Notes: generated from the letters alone by a model not told the origin. Positions 23,974 through 34,878 are shown, numbered from the stretch's first letter. The stretch is DNA of 34,879 nt from Flavobacterium xanthum (GCF_900142695.1 NZ_FRBU01000034.1:1-34879), one strand, 5' to 3'. Numbers and translations: made by a program.

Positions 23974-24489
23974 ATGACTAGAGAAGAAAAATCAATCGCG
24001 ATTGAAGTTTTAACTGCACAGTTAGCCGGTACAAACATTGTTTATGTATCTGATATTTCTGGTATGAATGCAGAATCTACTTCAAACTTGAGAAGGGCTT
24101 GTTACAAAGCAGGTATAAAATTAGAGGTTGTAAAAAATACGTTGCTTGCAAAAGCAATGGAGGCTTCTGCTAATGATTATGGTGATTTACCTTCAGTTTT
24201 GACAGGTAACAGTGCTATCTTTATTTCAGACGTTGCAAATGCACCTGGAAAAATAATTAAAGATTTCAGAAAAAAATCGGCTACCCCATTATTAAAGGGT
24301 GCCTATATTAACGCTGAAATTTACATTGGTGACGATCAATTAGATGCATTAGCAACTATTAAATCTAAAGAAGAGCTTATCGGCGAACTTATTGGTTTAT
24401 TGCAAGCACCAGCACAAAGAGTTATTTCTGCTCTTCAAAACCAATTTGCGAAAAGCGAAGAGGCTACAGAAGAAGTAGAAGCATTATAA
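23974..24489 (+). CDS. rplJ: 50S ribosomal protein uL10
   Basis: This 171-aa protein anchors the L7/L12 dimers on the ribosome. The globular N-terminal domain has STSNLRRACYKAGIKLEVVKNTL, and the C-terminal helix that binds L12 dimers ends with a short acidic tail (EEATEEVEAL). It lies only 22 bases after rplA, which leaves no room for the long L10 autoregulatory leader known from E. coli unless that element overlaps rplA. Confidence 0.97.
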   Translation: MTREEKSIAIEVLTAQLAGTNIVYVSDISGMNAESTSNLRRACYKAGIKLEVVKNTLLAKAMEASANDYGDLPSVLTGNSAIFISDVANAPGKIIKDFRKKSATPLLKGAYINAEIYIGDDQLDALATIKSKEELIGELIGLLQAPAQRVISALQNQFAKSEEATEEVEAL

Positions 24490-24578
24490 AAAATAGAGTT
24501 CTCTCTACTTTTTATTAATTAAAAAGCGCACAATAAATAAATTATATTTTTACAAATCATTTTAAAACGATAGAAAAA

Positions 24579-24947
24579 ATGGCAGATTTGAAACAATTCG
24601 CAGAACAATTAGTTAACCTAACAGTAAAAGAAGTTAACGAATTAGCAACAATATTAAAAGATGAGTACGGAATCGAACCAGCTGCTGCAGCTGTAGTAGT
24701 TTCAGGAGGTGGCGAAGCTGCTGCTGAAGATGTTCAAACAGAATTTACAGTTGTATTAAAAGCAGCAGGTGCTTCTAAATTAGCAGTAGTGAAATTGGTT
24801 AAAGAACTTACAGGTTTAGGTTTGAAAGAAGCTAAAGATGTAGTAGATAGCGCACCAAGCAACGTTAAAGAAGGTGTTTCTAAAGAAGAAGCTGAAGGTC
24901 TTAAAAAATCTTTAGAAGAAGCTGGAGCTGAGGTTGAACTTAAATAG
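24579..24947 (+). CDS. rplL: 50S ribosomal protein bL12 (L7/L12)
   Basis: This 122-aa acidic stalk protein recruits translation GTPases. The N-terminal dimerisation helix pair, an Ala/Gly/Glu hinge ([16 protein letters not shown], about 35-50) and the C-terminal factor-binding domain ([20 protein letters not shown]) are clear. The length is normal. It is followed by a strong hairpin before rpoB. Confidence 0.98.
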   Translation: MADLKQFAEQLVNLTVKEVNELATILKDEYGIEPAAAAVVVSGGGEAAAEDVQTEFTVVLKAAGASKLAVVKLVKELTGLGLKEAKDVVDSAPSNVKEGVSKEEAEGLKKSLEEAGAEVELK

Positions 24948-24969
24948 TTAAAATCAGTTTTAAGAATAA

Positions 24970-25014
24970 GGTTTAGGTCTTGGGTTTAATCACCCAATGA
25001 CCTAAACCATTTTT
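24970..25014 (+). terminator. Strong hairpin (terminator/attenuator) between rplL and rpoB
   Basis: GGTTTAGGTC (24970-24979) pairs with GACCTAAACC (24999-25008). An inner TTGGGT/ACCCAA stem and a one-base bulge complete the hairpin, and ATTTTT follows (25009-25014). The T-run is short, so partial termination is likely. E. coli has an attenuator at the same place to lower rpoBC relative to rplJL. No clear promoter word follows in 25015-25222. Confidence 0.8.
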
Positions 25015-25222
25015 CGTATAACAAAAGGCTGCCTTGTGTACTTGCATTTTAGTCTTTTAAATAAATTCATTTTACCCATTACGAGGAAAAAAAATTAACA
25101 GATAATAAGAAAGTAGTTATCTTAAATTGGTTTTTAAAGATGTAACGGTTGTAAAAGAAAAGTGTAAATAAATACTATTTACATAAAAAAAATTACTTTT
25201 TTAATCAAAATTTTGTCCATTG

Positions 25223-28200
25223 ATGCTAACAAATCAGACTGAAAGATTGAATTTTGCCTCTACAAAAAATATTCCTGACTATCCAGATTTTCTAGATGTT
25301 CAGGTTAAATCGTTTAAAGATTTTTTTCAATTAGAAACTAAATCTGACGAAAGAGGTGACGAAGGGCTTTACAATACCTTCATGGAAAATTTCCCAATTA
25401 CTGATACAAGAAATAACTTTGTATTGGAATTCCTTGATTATTTTGTAGATCCACCACGTTATACTATTCAAGAATGTATAGAAAGAGGACTTACTTATAG
25501 TGTGCCTTTAAAAGCAAGGTTAAAACTATATTGTACAGATCCAGAACATGAAGATTTTGAAACTATTGTTCAAGATGTCTATCTTGGTACAATTCCTTAT
25601 ATGACGCCAAGTGGTACCTTTGTTATTAATGGTGCTGAGCGTGTAGTTGTTTCGCAATTACACAGATCTCCTGGAGTTTTCTTTGGTCAATCATTCCATG
25701 CAAATGGAACAAAATTGTATTCTGCCAGAGTAATTCCTTTTAAAGGTTCTTGGATAGAATTTTCTACAGATATAAACAGTGTAATGTATGCTTATATTGA
25801 CAGAAAGAAAAAATTACCTGTAACTACTTTATTTCGTGCAATTGGATTTGAAAGAGACAAGGATATCCTTGAGATTTTTGATCTTGCAGAGGAAATTAAG
25901 GTTTCTAAAACAGGACTTAAAAAGTATATCGGTAGAAAATTAGCGGCTCGTGTATTGAATACATGGCATGAAGATTTTGTTGATGAAGATACTGGTGAAG
26001 TAGTTTCTATCGAACGTAACGAAATTATCCTTGATAGAGATACCATTATCGACAAAGATAATGTAGAAGAAATCATTGATTCTAACGTTAAATCTATTTT
26101 GTTGCATAAAGAAGATGCTAATCAAGGTGATTATGCCATCATTCATAATACGCTACAAAAAGATCCAACAAACTCTGAAAAAGAGGCTGTTGAACATATC
26201 TACAGACAATTGCGTAACGCTGAACCGCCTGATGAAGAAACGGCTCGTGGTATTATTGATAAATTGTTCTTCTCTGACCAACGTTATAACTTAGGTGAAG
26301 TAGGTCGTTACAGAATTAATAAAAAATTAGGGTTGGATACTCCAATGGAAAAGCAAGTCTTGACCAAAGAGGATATCATAACTATCGTGAAATATTTGAT
26401 TGAATTGATCAACTCTAAAGCAGAGATTGATGATATTGATCACTTATCAAACCGTCGTGTAAGAACAGTTGGTGAACAATTGTCTCAACAATTCGGTGTT
26501 GGTTTAGCACGTATGGCTAGAACCATTAGAGAGCGTATGAACGTTAGAGATAACGAGGTGTTTACGCCAATTGACTTGATTAATGCAAAAACATTATCGT
26601 CAGTTATCAACTCTTTCTTTGGAACAAACCAGTTGTCACAGTTTATGGATCAAACGAATCCACTTGCTGAGATTACGCACAAAAGAAGATTATCTGCACT
26701 AGGACCAGGTGGACTTTCAAGAGAAAGAGCTGGATTTGAAGTACGTGATGTTCACTATACGCATTACGGACGTTTATGTCCAATTGAAACTCCTGAGGGA
26801 CCAAACATTGGTTTGATATCCTCTCTTGGGGTTTATGCTAAAGTAAACGGAATGGGTTTCATTGAAACACCATACCGTAAAGTAACTAACGGAACTGTTG
26901 ATTTAGTTTCTACTCCTGTTTACTTAAGTGCTGAAGAAGAAGAAGGAATGTTAATTGCACAAGCAAACATTCAAATGGATGCTACTGGAAAAATTACTGC
27001 CGAAGACGTTATTGCACGTCAGGAAGGTGATTTCCCAGTAATTGAGCCAACAAGAGTGGATTACACAGATGTTGCTCCAAATCAAATTGCTTCTATTTCA
27101 GCTTCATTGATTCCTTTCTTGGAACATGATGATGCGAATAGAGCCTTGATGGGATCTAACATGATGCGTCAGGCCGTACCATTAATTCGTCCTGAAGCTC
27201 CTATTGTTGGAACAGGTTTAGAGCGTCAAGTAGCTTCTGATTCTAGAGTATTGATTAATGCTGAAGGAGATGGAGTTATAGAATATGTGGATGCAAATAT
27301 TATCACTATCAAATACGATCGTTCTGAAGAAGAAAGAATGGTAAGTTTTGAGTCTGATGAAAAAACATACAATCTAATTAAATTTAGAAAAACCAATCAA
27401 GGTACAAGTATCAACCTGAAACCGATCGTAAGAAAAGGGGATAGAGTGGTGCCTGGACAAGTATTATCAGAAGGATATGCGACTCAAAATGGTGAATTAG
27501 CTTTAGGTCGTAACCTAAAAGTTGCTTTTATGCCATGGAAAGGATACAACTTTGAGGATGCGATTGTAATTTCTGAAAAAGTAGTTCGTGACGATATTTT
27601 TACCTCTATTCACGTCGATGATTATTCATTAGAAGTTAGAGATACTAAATTAGGTAACGAGGAATTGACGAATGATATACCAAACGTTTCTGAAGAAGCT
27701 ACTAAAGATTTAGATGAAAATGGTATGATTAGAATTGGAGCCGAGGTTAAACCTGGTGACATTTTGATCGGTAAAATTACTCCAAAAGGGGAATCAGATC
27801 CTACTCCAGAAGAGAAATTGCTTCGTGCAATCTTCGGGGATAAAGCAGGTGATGTAAAAGATGCTTCATTGAAAGCGTCTCCTTCTTTACATGGTGTTGT
27901 TTTAGATAAAAAATTGTTCGCAAGAGCCGTTAAAGATAAGCGTAAACGTACTCAGGATAAAGATGCTTTAGGAGCACTTGAAATGGAGTTTGAAGTTAAA
28001 TTTGTTGAATTAAAAGACAAATTAGTAGAAAAACTTTTCTTGATCGTAAACGGAAAAACATCTCAAGGGGTTATGAACGATTTGGGTGAGGAAGTTTTAC
28101 CAAAAGGTAAAAAATATACACAAAAAATGCTTTATGCTGTAGAAGATTTTGCTCACTTAAGTAAAGGTCAATGGGTTGCAGATGATGCAGCTAATAAAAT

Positions 28201-29035
28201 GGTGAATGATTTAATTCATAACTATAAAATTAAATTGAACGATTTACAGGGTGCTTTACGTAGAGAGAAATTCACGATCACTGTTGGGGATGAATTGCCA
28301 GCAGGTATCTTGAAATTAGCGAAAGTATATATAGCCAAAAAACGTAAGTTAAAAGTTGGGGATAAAATGGCGGGACGTCACGGTAACAAAGGTATTGTTG
28401 CTCGTATCGTTCGTCATGAAGATATGCCTTTCCTTGAAGACGGAACGCCAGTTGATATCGTGTTGAACCCGCTAGGTGTACCTTCACGTATGAATATTGG
28501 TCAAATTTATGAAACAGTTCTGGGTTGGGCTGGACAAAACTTGGGTAGAAAATTTGCTACCCCAATTTTTGACGGAGCTACATTGGATCAAATCAATGAA
28601 TTGACTGACGAAGCTGGAATACCACGTTTTGGACATACCTATTTATATGATGGTGGTACAGGAGAACGTTTCCATCAAGCAGCAACAGTTGGAGTTATCT
28701 ATATGTTGAAACTTGGTCACATGGTTGATGATAAAATGCACGCACGTTCTATAGGACCGTACTCGTTGATTACGCAACAACCACTTGGAGGTAAAGCTCA
28801 ATTTGGAGGACAACGTTTTGGAGAGATGGAAGTTTGGGCACTTGAGGCTTATGGAGCATCAAGTACACTTAGAGAAATCTTGACTGTGAAGTCTGATGAT
28901 GTTATTGGTAGAGCTAAAACTTACGAGGCAATCGTAAAAGGAGAATCTATGCCAGAACCAGGATTGCCAGAATCATTCAATGTATTAATGCATGAATTGA
29001 AAGGGCTTGGTCTTGATATTCGTTTAGAAGAATAG
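25223..29035 (+). CDS. rpoB: DNA-directed RNA polymerase subunit beta
   Basis: This 1270-aa subunit forms half of the catalytic cleft. The rifampicin region (about residues 463-520) reads like the drug-sensitive type: [13 protein letters not shown] block, [20 protein letters not shown], then [16 protein letters not shown]. The C-terminal part has [14 protein letters not shown] and the [20 protein letters not shown] block. I chose the ATG at 25223. A TTG immediately before it would add one residue and is unlikely. It is separated from rplL by a hairpin and 276 bases, and from rpoC by another hairpin and 241 bases. Confidence 0.98.
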   Translation: MLTNQTERLNFASTKNIPDYPDFLDVQVKSFKDFFQLETKSDERGDEGLYNTFMENFPITDTRNNFVLEFLDYFVDPPRYTIQECIERGLTYSVPLKARLKLYCTDPEHEDFETIVQDVYLGTIPYMTPSGTFVINGAERVVVSQLHRSPGVFFGQSFHANGTKLYSARVIPFKGSWIEFSTDINSVMYAYIDRKKKLPVTTLFRAIGFERDKDILEIFDLAEEIKVSKTGLKKYIGRKLAARVLNTWHEDFVDEDTGEVVSIERNEIILDRDTIIDKDNVEEIIDSNVKSILLHKEDANQGDYAIIHNTLQKDPTNSEKEAVEHIYRQLRNAEPPDEETARGIIDKLFFSDQRYNLGEVGRYRINKKLGLDTPMEKQVLTKEDIITIVKYLIELINSKAEIDDIDHLSNRRVRTVGEQLSQQFGVGLARMARTIRERMNVRDNEVFTPIDLINAKTLSSVINSFFGTNQLSQFMDQTNPLAEITHKRRLSALGPGGLSRERAGFEVRDVHYTHYGRLCPIETPEGPNIGLISSLGVYAKVNGMGFIETPYRKVTNGTVDLVSTPVYLSAEEEEGMLIAQANIQMDATGKITAEDVIARQEGDFPVIEPTRVDYTDVAPNQIASISASLIPFLEHDDANRALMGSNMMRQAVPLIRPEAPIVGTGLERQVASDSRVLINAEGDGVIEYVDANIITIKYDRSEEERMVSFESDEKTYNLIKFRKTNQGTSINLKPIVRKGDRVVPGQVLSEGYATQNGELALGRNLKVAFMPWKGYNFEDAIVISEKVVRDDIFTSIHVDDYSLEVRDTKLGNEELTNDIPNVSEEATKDLDENGMIRIGAEVKPGDILIGKITPKGESDPTPEEKLLRAIFGDKAGDVKDASLKASPSLHGVVLDKKLFARAVKDKRKRTQDKDALGALEMEFEVKFVELKDKLVEKLFLIVNGKTSQGVMNDLGEEVLPKGKKYTQKMLYAVEDFAHLSKGQWVADDAANKMVNDLIHNYKIKLNDLQGALRREKFTITVGDELPAGILKLAKVYIAKKRKLKVGDKMAGRHGNKGIVARIVRHEDMPFLEDGTPVDIVLNPLGVPSRMNIGQIYETVLGWAGQNLGRKFATPIFDGATLDQINELTDEAGIPRFGHTYLYDGGTGERFHQAATVGVIYMLKLGHMVDDKMHARSIGPYSLITQQPLGGKAQFGGQRFGEMEVWALEAYGASSTLREILTVKSDDVIGRAKTYEAIVKGESMPEPGLPESFNVLMHELKGLGLDIRLEE

Positions 29036-29036
29036 T

Positions 29037-29097
29037 ATTCAGTAATCAGTGTCAGTGTTCAGTTCAAAACTGAATACTGAACACTGTTTGCTTTTTT
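29037..29097 (+). terminator. Hairpin with T-run between rpoB and rpoC, built from heptads
   Basis: CAGTGTTCAG (29053-29062) pairs with CTGAACACTG (29077-29086) around an inner TTCA/TGAA stem, followed by TTTGC and six T residues (29092-29097). The left side reads ATTCAGT-AATCAGT-GTCAGT-GTTCAGT and the right side ACTGAAT-ACTGAAC-ACTG, that is, 7-base periodic words in inverted orientation. It could terminate or pause part of the rpoB transcripts. Confidence 0.72.
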
Positions 29098-29205
29098 AAT
29101 TAGTTTTCAGGATTTATACCCGTAAACCGTTCCGATTTTTTATAAATATTAATGATGTTTATAACTAGCACTTCTAATTTGAAGTTTAGAGAAGTAACCC
29201 GCGGA

Positions 29206-29234
29206 GTTTAGACGGTACACCGTAACGTTTAAAC
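29206..29234 (+). other. Hairpin in the rpoC leader
   Basis: GTTTA (29206-29210) with TAAAC (29230-29234) and ACGG/CCGT (29212-29223) can form an interrupted stem about 45 bases before rpoC. This could be a leader structure. I found no matching known motif and no clear promoter in 29098-29276. Confidence 0.3.
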
Positions 29235-29276
29235 AAAAATCAATTTTTAATTGCAAATAAATCAATAGTAAAAGCT

Positions 29277-32200
29277 ATGATGAATAATAGAAATAATAAC
29301 AACAAGGATAAAAACCCTGTAAAAAGGTTTAATAAAATCTCAATAGGTCTTGCTTCTCCTGAATCTATCTTGAAAGAATCAAGAGGTGAAGTGTTAAAGC
29401 CGGAAACTATCAATTACAGAACGCACAAACCAGAGCGTGATGGTCTTTTTTGTGAACGAATCTTCGGACCAGTAAAAGATTTTGAATGTGCTTGTGGTAA
29501 ATATAAAAGAATTCGTTACAAAGGGATCATCTGTGACCGTTGTGGTGTTGAAGTTACGGAGAAGAAAGTACGTAGAGATAGAGTAGGTCACATCAACCTG
29601 GTTGTGCCTATTGCTCATATCTGGTATTTCCGTTCTCTTCCAAATAAAATTGGTTATATACTTGGACTTCCTTCTAAGAAATTAGATATGATTATTTACT
29701 ACGAAAGATACGTAGTAATCCAAGCCGGTATTGCTAAAAATGCAGAAGGTGAATCAGTACAAAGATTGGACTTCCTTACAGAAGAAGAATATTTGAATAT
29801 CTTGGATACACTTCCTGCAGACAATCAATATCTTGATGATTTTGATCCAAATAAATTTGTTGCCAAAATGGGAGCAGAGTGTATTATGGACCTATTAGCT
29901 AGAATTGATTTAGATCAGTTATCTTACCAATTAAGACATAACGCAAATAATGAAACGTCTAAACAACGTAAAACGGAAGCCTTAAAAAGATTACAAGTTG
30001 TTGAATCTTTCCGGGAGTCTAACTTGAACCGTGAGAATCGTCCGGAATGGATGATTATGAAAGTGGTACCAGTTATTCCACCAGAATTACGTCCACTTGT
30101 GCCACTTGATGGAGGTCGTTTTGCCACTTCGGATTTAAATGATTTATACCGTCGTGTAATTATACGTAACAACCGTTTAAAAAGATTAATGGAGATTAAA
30201 GCTCCAGAAGTGATCTTAAGAAACGAAAAACGTATGTTGCAAGAATCGGTAGATTCACTTTTTGATAATACGCGTAAAGCATCTGCAGTAAAAACAGAAT
30301 CAAATAGACCATTAAAATCATTATCTGATTCCCTTAAAGGTAAGCAAGGACGTTTCCGTCAAAACTTACTTGGAAAACGTGTGGATTATTCTGCTCGTTC
30401 GGTAATTGTTGTTGGACCTGAATTAAAATTATCTGAGTGTGGTATCCCTAAAGATATGGCAGCAGAATTATACAAACCTTTCGTTATCCGTAAATTGATA
30501 GAAAGAGGGATTGTAAAAACGGTAAAATCAGCTAAGAAAATAATAGATAAGAAAGAGCCTGTAGTATGGGATATCCTGGAAAATGTAATTAAAGGGCATC
30601 CAATATTACTGAATCGTGCTCCTACTTTGCACAGATTAGGTATCCAAGCGTTCCAACCAAAATTAATTGAAGGAAAAGCAATCCAATTGCACCCTTTAGT
30701 TTGTACTGCATTTAATGCGGATTTTGATGGGGATCAAATGGCAGTTCACTTGCCACTAGGACCAGAGGCTATTTTGGAAGCACAATTGTTAATGTTGGGT
30801 TCTCACAATATTCTGAATCCTGCTAATGGAGCTCCAATTACGGTACCTTCTCAAGACATGGTGCTTGGTCTTTATTATATGACCAAAGAGCGTTTGTCAA
30901 CTCCTGAACTTAAAATTTTAGGAGAAGGAATCACTTTTTATTCTGCTGAAGAAGTAAACATTGCTTTGAACGAAGGTAGATTAGAATTGAATGCTTCTGT
31001 TAAAATTAGAGCAAAACATTTTAATGAAGCAGGTGACTTGGTTTACCAAATCATTAAAACGACTGCTGGTCGTGTATTGTTTAATGAAGTTGTGCCAGAA
31101 GCAGCAGGATATATCAATGATGTATTGACTAAGAAAAATCTTAGAGATATTATTGGACATGTTTTAAGCGCTACCGATGTACCTACAACGGCAGCTTTCT
31201 TGGACAACATGAAAGATATGGGATATAAATTTGCCTTCAAAGGTGGTTTGTCATTCTCATTGGGAGATATTAGAATTCCAGATCAAAAACCTAAATTAAT
31301 TGCAGACGCTAGAGAACAAGTTCAAGGTATCTCTGCTAATTATAACATGGGTCTTATCACTAATAACGAACGTTACAACCAAGTTATTGATGTGTGGACT
31401 TCAGCAAATGCTCAGTTAACAGAGTTAGCCATGAAAAACATTAGAGAAGACCAACAAGGTTTCAACTCGGTGTATATGATGCTTGATTCTGGAGCAAGGG
31501 GTTCCAAAGAACAAATTCGTCAGTTAACAGGTATGCGTGGTTTGATGGCTAAGCCAAAAAAATCTACTGCCGGTGGTGGTGAAATTATTGAAAACCCGAT
31601 TCTTTCTAACTTTAAAGAAGGTCTTTCGATCCTTGAGTACTTTATTTCTACTCACGGTGCGCGTAAAGGTCTTGCGGATACAGCTTTGAAAACGGCAGAT
31701 GCAGGATACTTAACAAGAAGATTGCATGATGTATCGCAAGATGTTATTGTTAATATCGATGATTGTGGTACACTTAGAGGTGTTGAAGTTTCAGCATTGA
31801 AGAAAAATGAAGAAATTGTTGAAACATTAGGAGAAAGAATATTAGGTCGTGTAGTGTTACAAGACTTAATCAATCCATTGAATAATGAAATTTTAATTCA
31901 TTCTGGTCAGCAAATTACAGAAGTTATAATGAAAGCAATTGATGCTTCTCCTATCGAGAAAGTAGAAGTTCGTTCTCCATTAACTTGTGAAGCGTTGAAA
32001 GGGATTTGTGCTAAATGTTACGGTAGAAATTTAGCTACTGGAAAAATGACACAAAGAGGAGAAGCTGTTGGTGTAATTGCAGCACAGTCTATTGGAGAAC
32101 CTGGTACACAGTTAACATTACGTACTTTCCACGTTGGTGGGGTTGCGGGTGGTATATCCGAAGAGTCAAGTATCATTACCAAATTTAATGGTAAACTTGA

Positions 32201-33590
32201 AATAGAAGATTTAAAAACTGTTAAGGGAGAAGATAGTGAAGGAAATGCAGTTGATATTGTAGTTTCTCGTTCTACTGAATTGAAATTAATTGATGAAAGA
32301 ACAGGTATTTTATTAAGTACCAATAATATTCCTTACGGATCCTCTATTTTCGTAAAAGACGGTCAGTCTGTCGTTAAAGGGGATGTGATTTGTAAATGGG
32401 ATCCATACAATGGAGTTATTGTTTCCGAATTTACTGGTAAAATTGCTTACGAAGAGTTAGAGCAAGGTCAATCATTCATGGTTGAAATTGATGAGCAAAC
32501 TGGTTTCCAAGAAAAAGTAATTTCTGAATCAAGAGCTAAAAAATTAATTCCAACTTTATTGGTTTACGGTAAAGACAATGAATTGATTCGTTCTTATAAC
32601 TTACCAGTTGGAGCCCACTTGATGGTTGAAAATGGGGAGAAAATTAAAGCAGGTAAGGTATTGGTAAAAATCCCACGTCGTTCTTCTAAATCTGGAGATA
32701 TTACAGGAGGTTTACCTAGAATTACAGAGTTATTAGAAGCTCGTAATCCTTCTAATCCAGCTGTTGTATCTGAGATTGACGGTGTTGTTTCATTTGGAAA
32801 AATCAAAAGAGGGAATCGTGAGGTTGTTATCGAATCTAAATTTGGAGACATTAGAAAATACTTGGTTAAATTATCAAGTCAAATTCTAGTTCAAGAGAAT
32901 GACTTCGTTAGAGCAGGTGTACCTTTATCTGATGGAGCTATTACTCCAGATGATATTTTAAGAATTCAAGGACCAGCGGCTGTTCAACAGTATTTGGTAA
33001 ATGAAATTCAAGAAGTATACCGTTTGCAAGGGGTGAAAATTAATGATAAACACTTTGAAGTAGTAATACGTCAAATGATGCGTAAAGTTAGAGTTCAAGA
33101 TCCAGGTGATACTTTATTCTTAGAAGATCAATTGATTCACACTAAAGATTTTATCGTTCAGAACGACAAATTATACGGTATGAAAGTGGTTGAAGATGCT
33201 GGAGATTCTAGTGCGCTTAAAGAAGGTCAGATTATTACGCCTCGTGAGTTGCGTGATGAGAACTCTTTATTGAAACGTACGGATAAAAATCTTGTTGTAG
33301 CTCGTGATGTTGTTACTGCAACAGCAACGCCAGTTTTACAAGGTATTACAAGAGCATCACTTCAAACAAAATCATTTATCTCTGCTGCATCGTTCCAAGA
33401 AACGACTAAAGTATTGAATGAAGCTGCTGTTGCAGGTAAAATCGATTACTTAGAAGGATTGAAAGAAAATGTAATTGTTGGACATAGAATCCCTGCCGGA
33501 ACGGGTATGAGAGAATATGATAATACAATTGTAGGTTCAAAAGAGGATTACAATGATATGATGGCTAACAAAGAAGAATATATTTATTAA
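29277..33590 (+). CDS. rpoC: DNA-directed RNA polymerase subunit beta'
   Basis: This 1437-aa subunit holds the active-site magnesium. NADFDGDQ (about residues 480-487) is intact. The N-terminal zinc ribbon is present ([20 protein letters not shown], about 69-90), as is the second zinc site (CGTLRG near 829, then [13 protein letters not shown] near 905-917). The trigger-loop region [19 protein letters not shown] is conserved, and the C-terminus has [20 protein letters not shown]. Two ATGs are adjacent (29277 and 29280), and either may be used. The DUF3467 gene follows after 3 bases. Confidence 0.98.
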   Translation: MMNNRNNNNKDKNPVKRFNKISIGLASPESILKESRGEVLKPETINYRTHKPERDGLFCERIFGPVKDFECACGKYKRIRYKGIICDRCGVEVTEKKVRRDRVGHINLVVPIAHIWYFRSLPNKIGYILGLPSKKLDMIIYYERYVVIQAGIAKNAEGESVQRLDFLTEEEYLNILDTLPADNQYLDDFDPNKFVAKMGAECIMDLLARIDLDQLSYQLRHNANNETSKQRKTEALKRLQVVESFRESNLNRENRPEWMIMKVVPVIPPELRPLVPLDGGRFATSDLNDLYRRVIIRNNRLKRLMEIKAPEVILRNEKRMLQESVDSLFDNTRKASAVKTESNRPLKSLSDSLKGKQGRFRQNLLGKRVDYSARSVIVVGPELKLSECGIPKDMAAELYKPFVIRKLIERGIVKTVKSAKKIIDKKEPVVWDILENVIKGHPILLNRAPTLHRLGIQAFQPKLIEGKAIQLHPLVCTAFNADFDGDQMAVHLPLGPEAILEAQLLMLGSHNILNPANGAPITVPSQDMVLGLYYMTKERLSTPELKILGEGITFYSAEEVNIALNEGRLELNASVKIRAKHFNEAGDLVYQIIKTTAGRVLFNEVVPEAAGYINDVLTKKNLRDIIGHVLSATDVPTTAAFLDNMKDMGYKFAFKGGLSFSLGDIRIPDQKPKLIADAREQVQGISANYNMGLITNNERYNQVIDVWTSANAQLTELAMKNIREDQQGFNSVYMMLDSGARGSKEQIRQLTGMRGLMAKPKKSTAGGGEIIENPILSNFKEGLSILEYFISTHGARKGLADTALKTADAGYLTRRLHDVSQDVIVNIDDCGTLRGVEVSALKKNEEIVETLGERILGRVVLQDLINPLNNEILIHSGQQITEVIMKAIDASPIEKVEVRSPLTCEALKGICAKCYGRNLATGKMTQRGEAVGVIAAQSIGEPGTQLTLRTFHVGGVAGGISEESSIITKFNGKLEIEDLKTVKGEDSEGNAVDIVVSRSTELKLIDERTGILLSTNNIPYGSSIFVKDGQSVVKGDVICKWDPYNGVIVSEFTGKIAYEELEQGQSFMVEIDEQTGFQEKVISESRAKKLIPTLLVYGKDNELIRSYNLPVGAHLMVENGEKIKAGKVLVKIPRRSSKSGDITGGLPRITELLEARNPSNPAVVSEIDGVVSFGKIKRGNREVVIESKFGDIRKYLVKLSSQILVQENDFVRAGVPLSDGAITPDDILRIQGPAAVQQYLVNEIQEVYRLQGVKINDKHFEVVIRQMMRKVRVQDPGDTLFLEDQLIHTKDFIVQNDKLYGMKVVEDAGDSSALKEGQIITPRELRDENSLLKRTDKNLVVARDVVTATATPVLQGITRASLQTKSFISAASFQETTKVLNEAAVAGKIDYLEGLKENVIVGHRIPAGTGMREYDNTIVGSKEDYNDMMANKEEYIY

Positions 33591-33593
33591 GGT

Positions 33594-33905
33594 ATGAGTA
33601 ATTCTAATCAACAACAAGAGCAGATTAATATTGAGTTAGACGAAAAAATTGCTGAAGGAATTTATTCCAATTTAGCAATAATAAATCACTCTTCATCAGA
33701 GTTTGTTTTAGATTTTGTAAGTATCATGCCAGGTATTCCTAAAGCTAAGGTGAAATCAAGAATTGTCTTGACTCCACAGCATGCTAAAAGATTATTAAAA
33801 GCAATTGGGGAAAATATTCACCGTTTTGAAGTCGCTCATGGCGAAATAAAAGACACTGAACAAGCACCTATACCGCTTAATTTTGGTCCTGCGGGACAAG
33901 CATAA
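33594..33905 (+). CDS. DUF3467 family protein, co-transcribed with rpoC
   Basis: This 103-aa protein matches DUF3467, a small family common in Bacteroidota with no known function. Characteristic segments are GIYSNLAIINHSSSEFVLDF, a FVSIMPGIPKAKVKSRIVLT stretch and TPQHAKRLLKAIGENI. It has no signal peptide, membrane segment or cysteine. It starts 3 bases after the rpoC stop and ends before a strong terminator, so it is the last gene of the rpoBC operon. Linkage to rpoC suggests a role with transcription or translation, but that is only inference from context. Confidence 0.88.
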   Translation: MSNSNQQQEQINIELDEKIAEGIYSNLAIINHSSSEFVLDFVSIMPGIPKAKVKSRIVLTPQHAKRLLKAIGENIHRFEVAHGEIKDTEQAPIPLNFGPAGQA

Positions 33906-33914
33906 GTTATTTAA

Positions 33915-33948
33915 AAGGCTTCCGTAACAACGGAAGCCTTTTTTTTTA
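33915..33948 (+). terminator. Intrinsic terminator of the rpoBC operon
   Basis: AAGGCTTCCG (33915-33924) pairs perfectly with CGGAAGCCTT (33931-33940) around a 6-base loop, with a T-run to 33948. Confidence 0.95.
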
Positions 33949-34260
33949 TTCCCTATTTCTAAGGATAGCACTATTATTTTACAAAGGTAAAAGGCTACCT
34001 CTGGTGAATGAAATCTTCAGTTTTATTCTTCTATACTTCATATTTTGTTTTTTTGTGAAACCGATATTTAAATCGGTAATCAATCGATGCTACTATATAT
34101 TATACTATGTGGTGTTGGTTATGGCTCCACATCGAACTGTGTTGGGTACTTTTTTTTTGGTTGCATTAGTGCTTTTAAAATTTCATAGTAATGAGCTCCT
34201 GGTATGATGGATTGCCATCGAGATCATGGTAATGCAGTGTTAACTGCATATTAAATAGTC

Positions 34261-34322
34261 GCTTTAAACAACAAGTTTGTGCTTTAAACGATTATAATGG
34301 TGCTTCATCGAAAATATTTTCG
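34261..34322. promoter_or_regulatory. Candidate operator region: direct repeat plus palindrome
   Basis: GCTTTAAAC occurs at 34261-34269 and again at 34281-34289, exactly 20 bp apart (about two helix turns). A perfect 14-bp palindrome, CGAAAATATTTTCG, follows at 34309-34322. The region precedes the small secreted-protein gene. The whole stretch 33949-34397 holds no convincing gene; CATCGA also recurs there (34130, 34216, 34306). Confidence 0.35.
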
Positions 34323-34397
34323 GCTCGATTTTAATTGGTATACTTTCGCAATCGAGTTAGAGATACAAACCGTCTTTCTCGTAAAAATATAATTGTT

Positions 34398-34757
34398 ATG
34401 AAATATTTTTCTTTAAAAGCAAATACAAAAACCATGGTTAATGGCCTTATTCTATTTGTTTTTATTCTAATTTCAAATACAAGTGTTGTGGCACAAACTG
34501 CAAATACTGTGGCAGATTTAAATACAGTTGAACTGACTGTTTCAACAAAAAAAGAAAGCGTTTCAGCCGTATCTTCTTCTAGCAGTATGAATTTTGTATT
34601 GTGGTTTATGGGTTCGAAACAAGATCCAAATAGTACCATTTCTACAGAAGGTATTAACACAAAGAAACAAGTAATTACCTCTGGTGTAGCACCCAATCGC
34701 CTATTGATCAAAGCTTTTTTAAAGAAAGCGGTGAACTTGGAAAGTATGGTTGCCTAA
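34398..34757 (+). CDS. Small secreted protein of unknown function
   Basis: I do not recognise a named family. I chose the ATG at 34398 because it gives a 119-aa protein with a good signal peptide: basic start (MKYFSLKANTK), hydrophobic core (VNGLILFVFILIS) and a cleavage site near SVVAQ-T (about residue 33). A longer frame from a TTG at 34335 would put 21 polar residues in front and spoil the signal. The mature part is Ser/Thr-rich, then has a hydrophobic, Trp-containing motif MNFVLWFMGSKQDPN (about 69-83) and a basic C-terminal stretch (RLLIKAFLKKAVN). There are no cysteines in the mature part. It is probably periplasmic or surface-exposed. Its function is unknown. Confidence 0.6.
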   Translation: MKYFSLKANTKTMVNGLILFVFILISNTSVVAQTANTVADLNTVELTVSTKKESVSAVSSSSSMNFVLWFMGSKQDPNSTISTEGINTKKQVITSGVAPNRLLIKAFLKKAVNLESMVA

Positions 34758-34791
34758 TTTAAAATCATCACTAAAATAGAGATAGGTGGAT

Positions 34792-34878
34792 TCAATTAAT
34801 TAATGCGAATTCCTGATTATTGTTTAATAATTGTAAATATACTTCATTTGGAGAATCAAATTGATGCCTTTTCCGAGG
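34792..34878 (-). CDS. Possible C-terminal end of a minus-strand gene (cut by window edge)
   Basis: On the minus strand a frame is open from the right edge for 28 codons to a TGA at 34792-34794. The predicted end is polar and protein-like (RKRHQFDSPNEVYLQLLNN and then QEFALIN). A run of 28 codons is not strong evidence in AT-rich DNA, and I do not recognise the family. If real, the gene is convergent with the small secreted protein. Confidence 0.3.
   Translation of the reverse strand, partial: PRKRHQFDSPNEVYLQLLNNNQEFALIN

Noticed and set aside
25220..25222. TTG start one codon before rpoB ATG
   Set aside because: An ATG directly follows and is the much more likely start.
34004..34207. 67-codon hydrophobic open frame after the rpoBC terminator
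   Set aside because: GTG start without context, a low-complexity product expected from T-rich DNA, and no recognisable family.
34335..34397. Longer start (TTG at 34335) for the small secreted protein
   Set aside because: It would place a polar basic stretch in front of a good signal peptide. The ATG at 34398 is a better fit.
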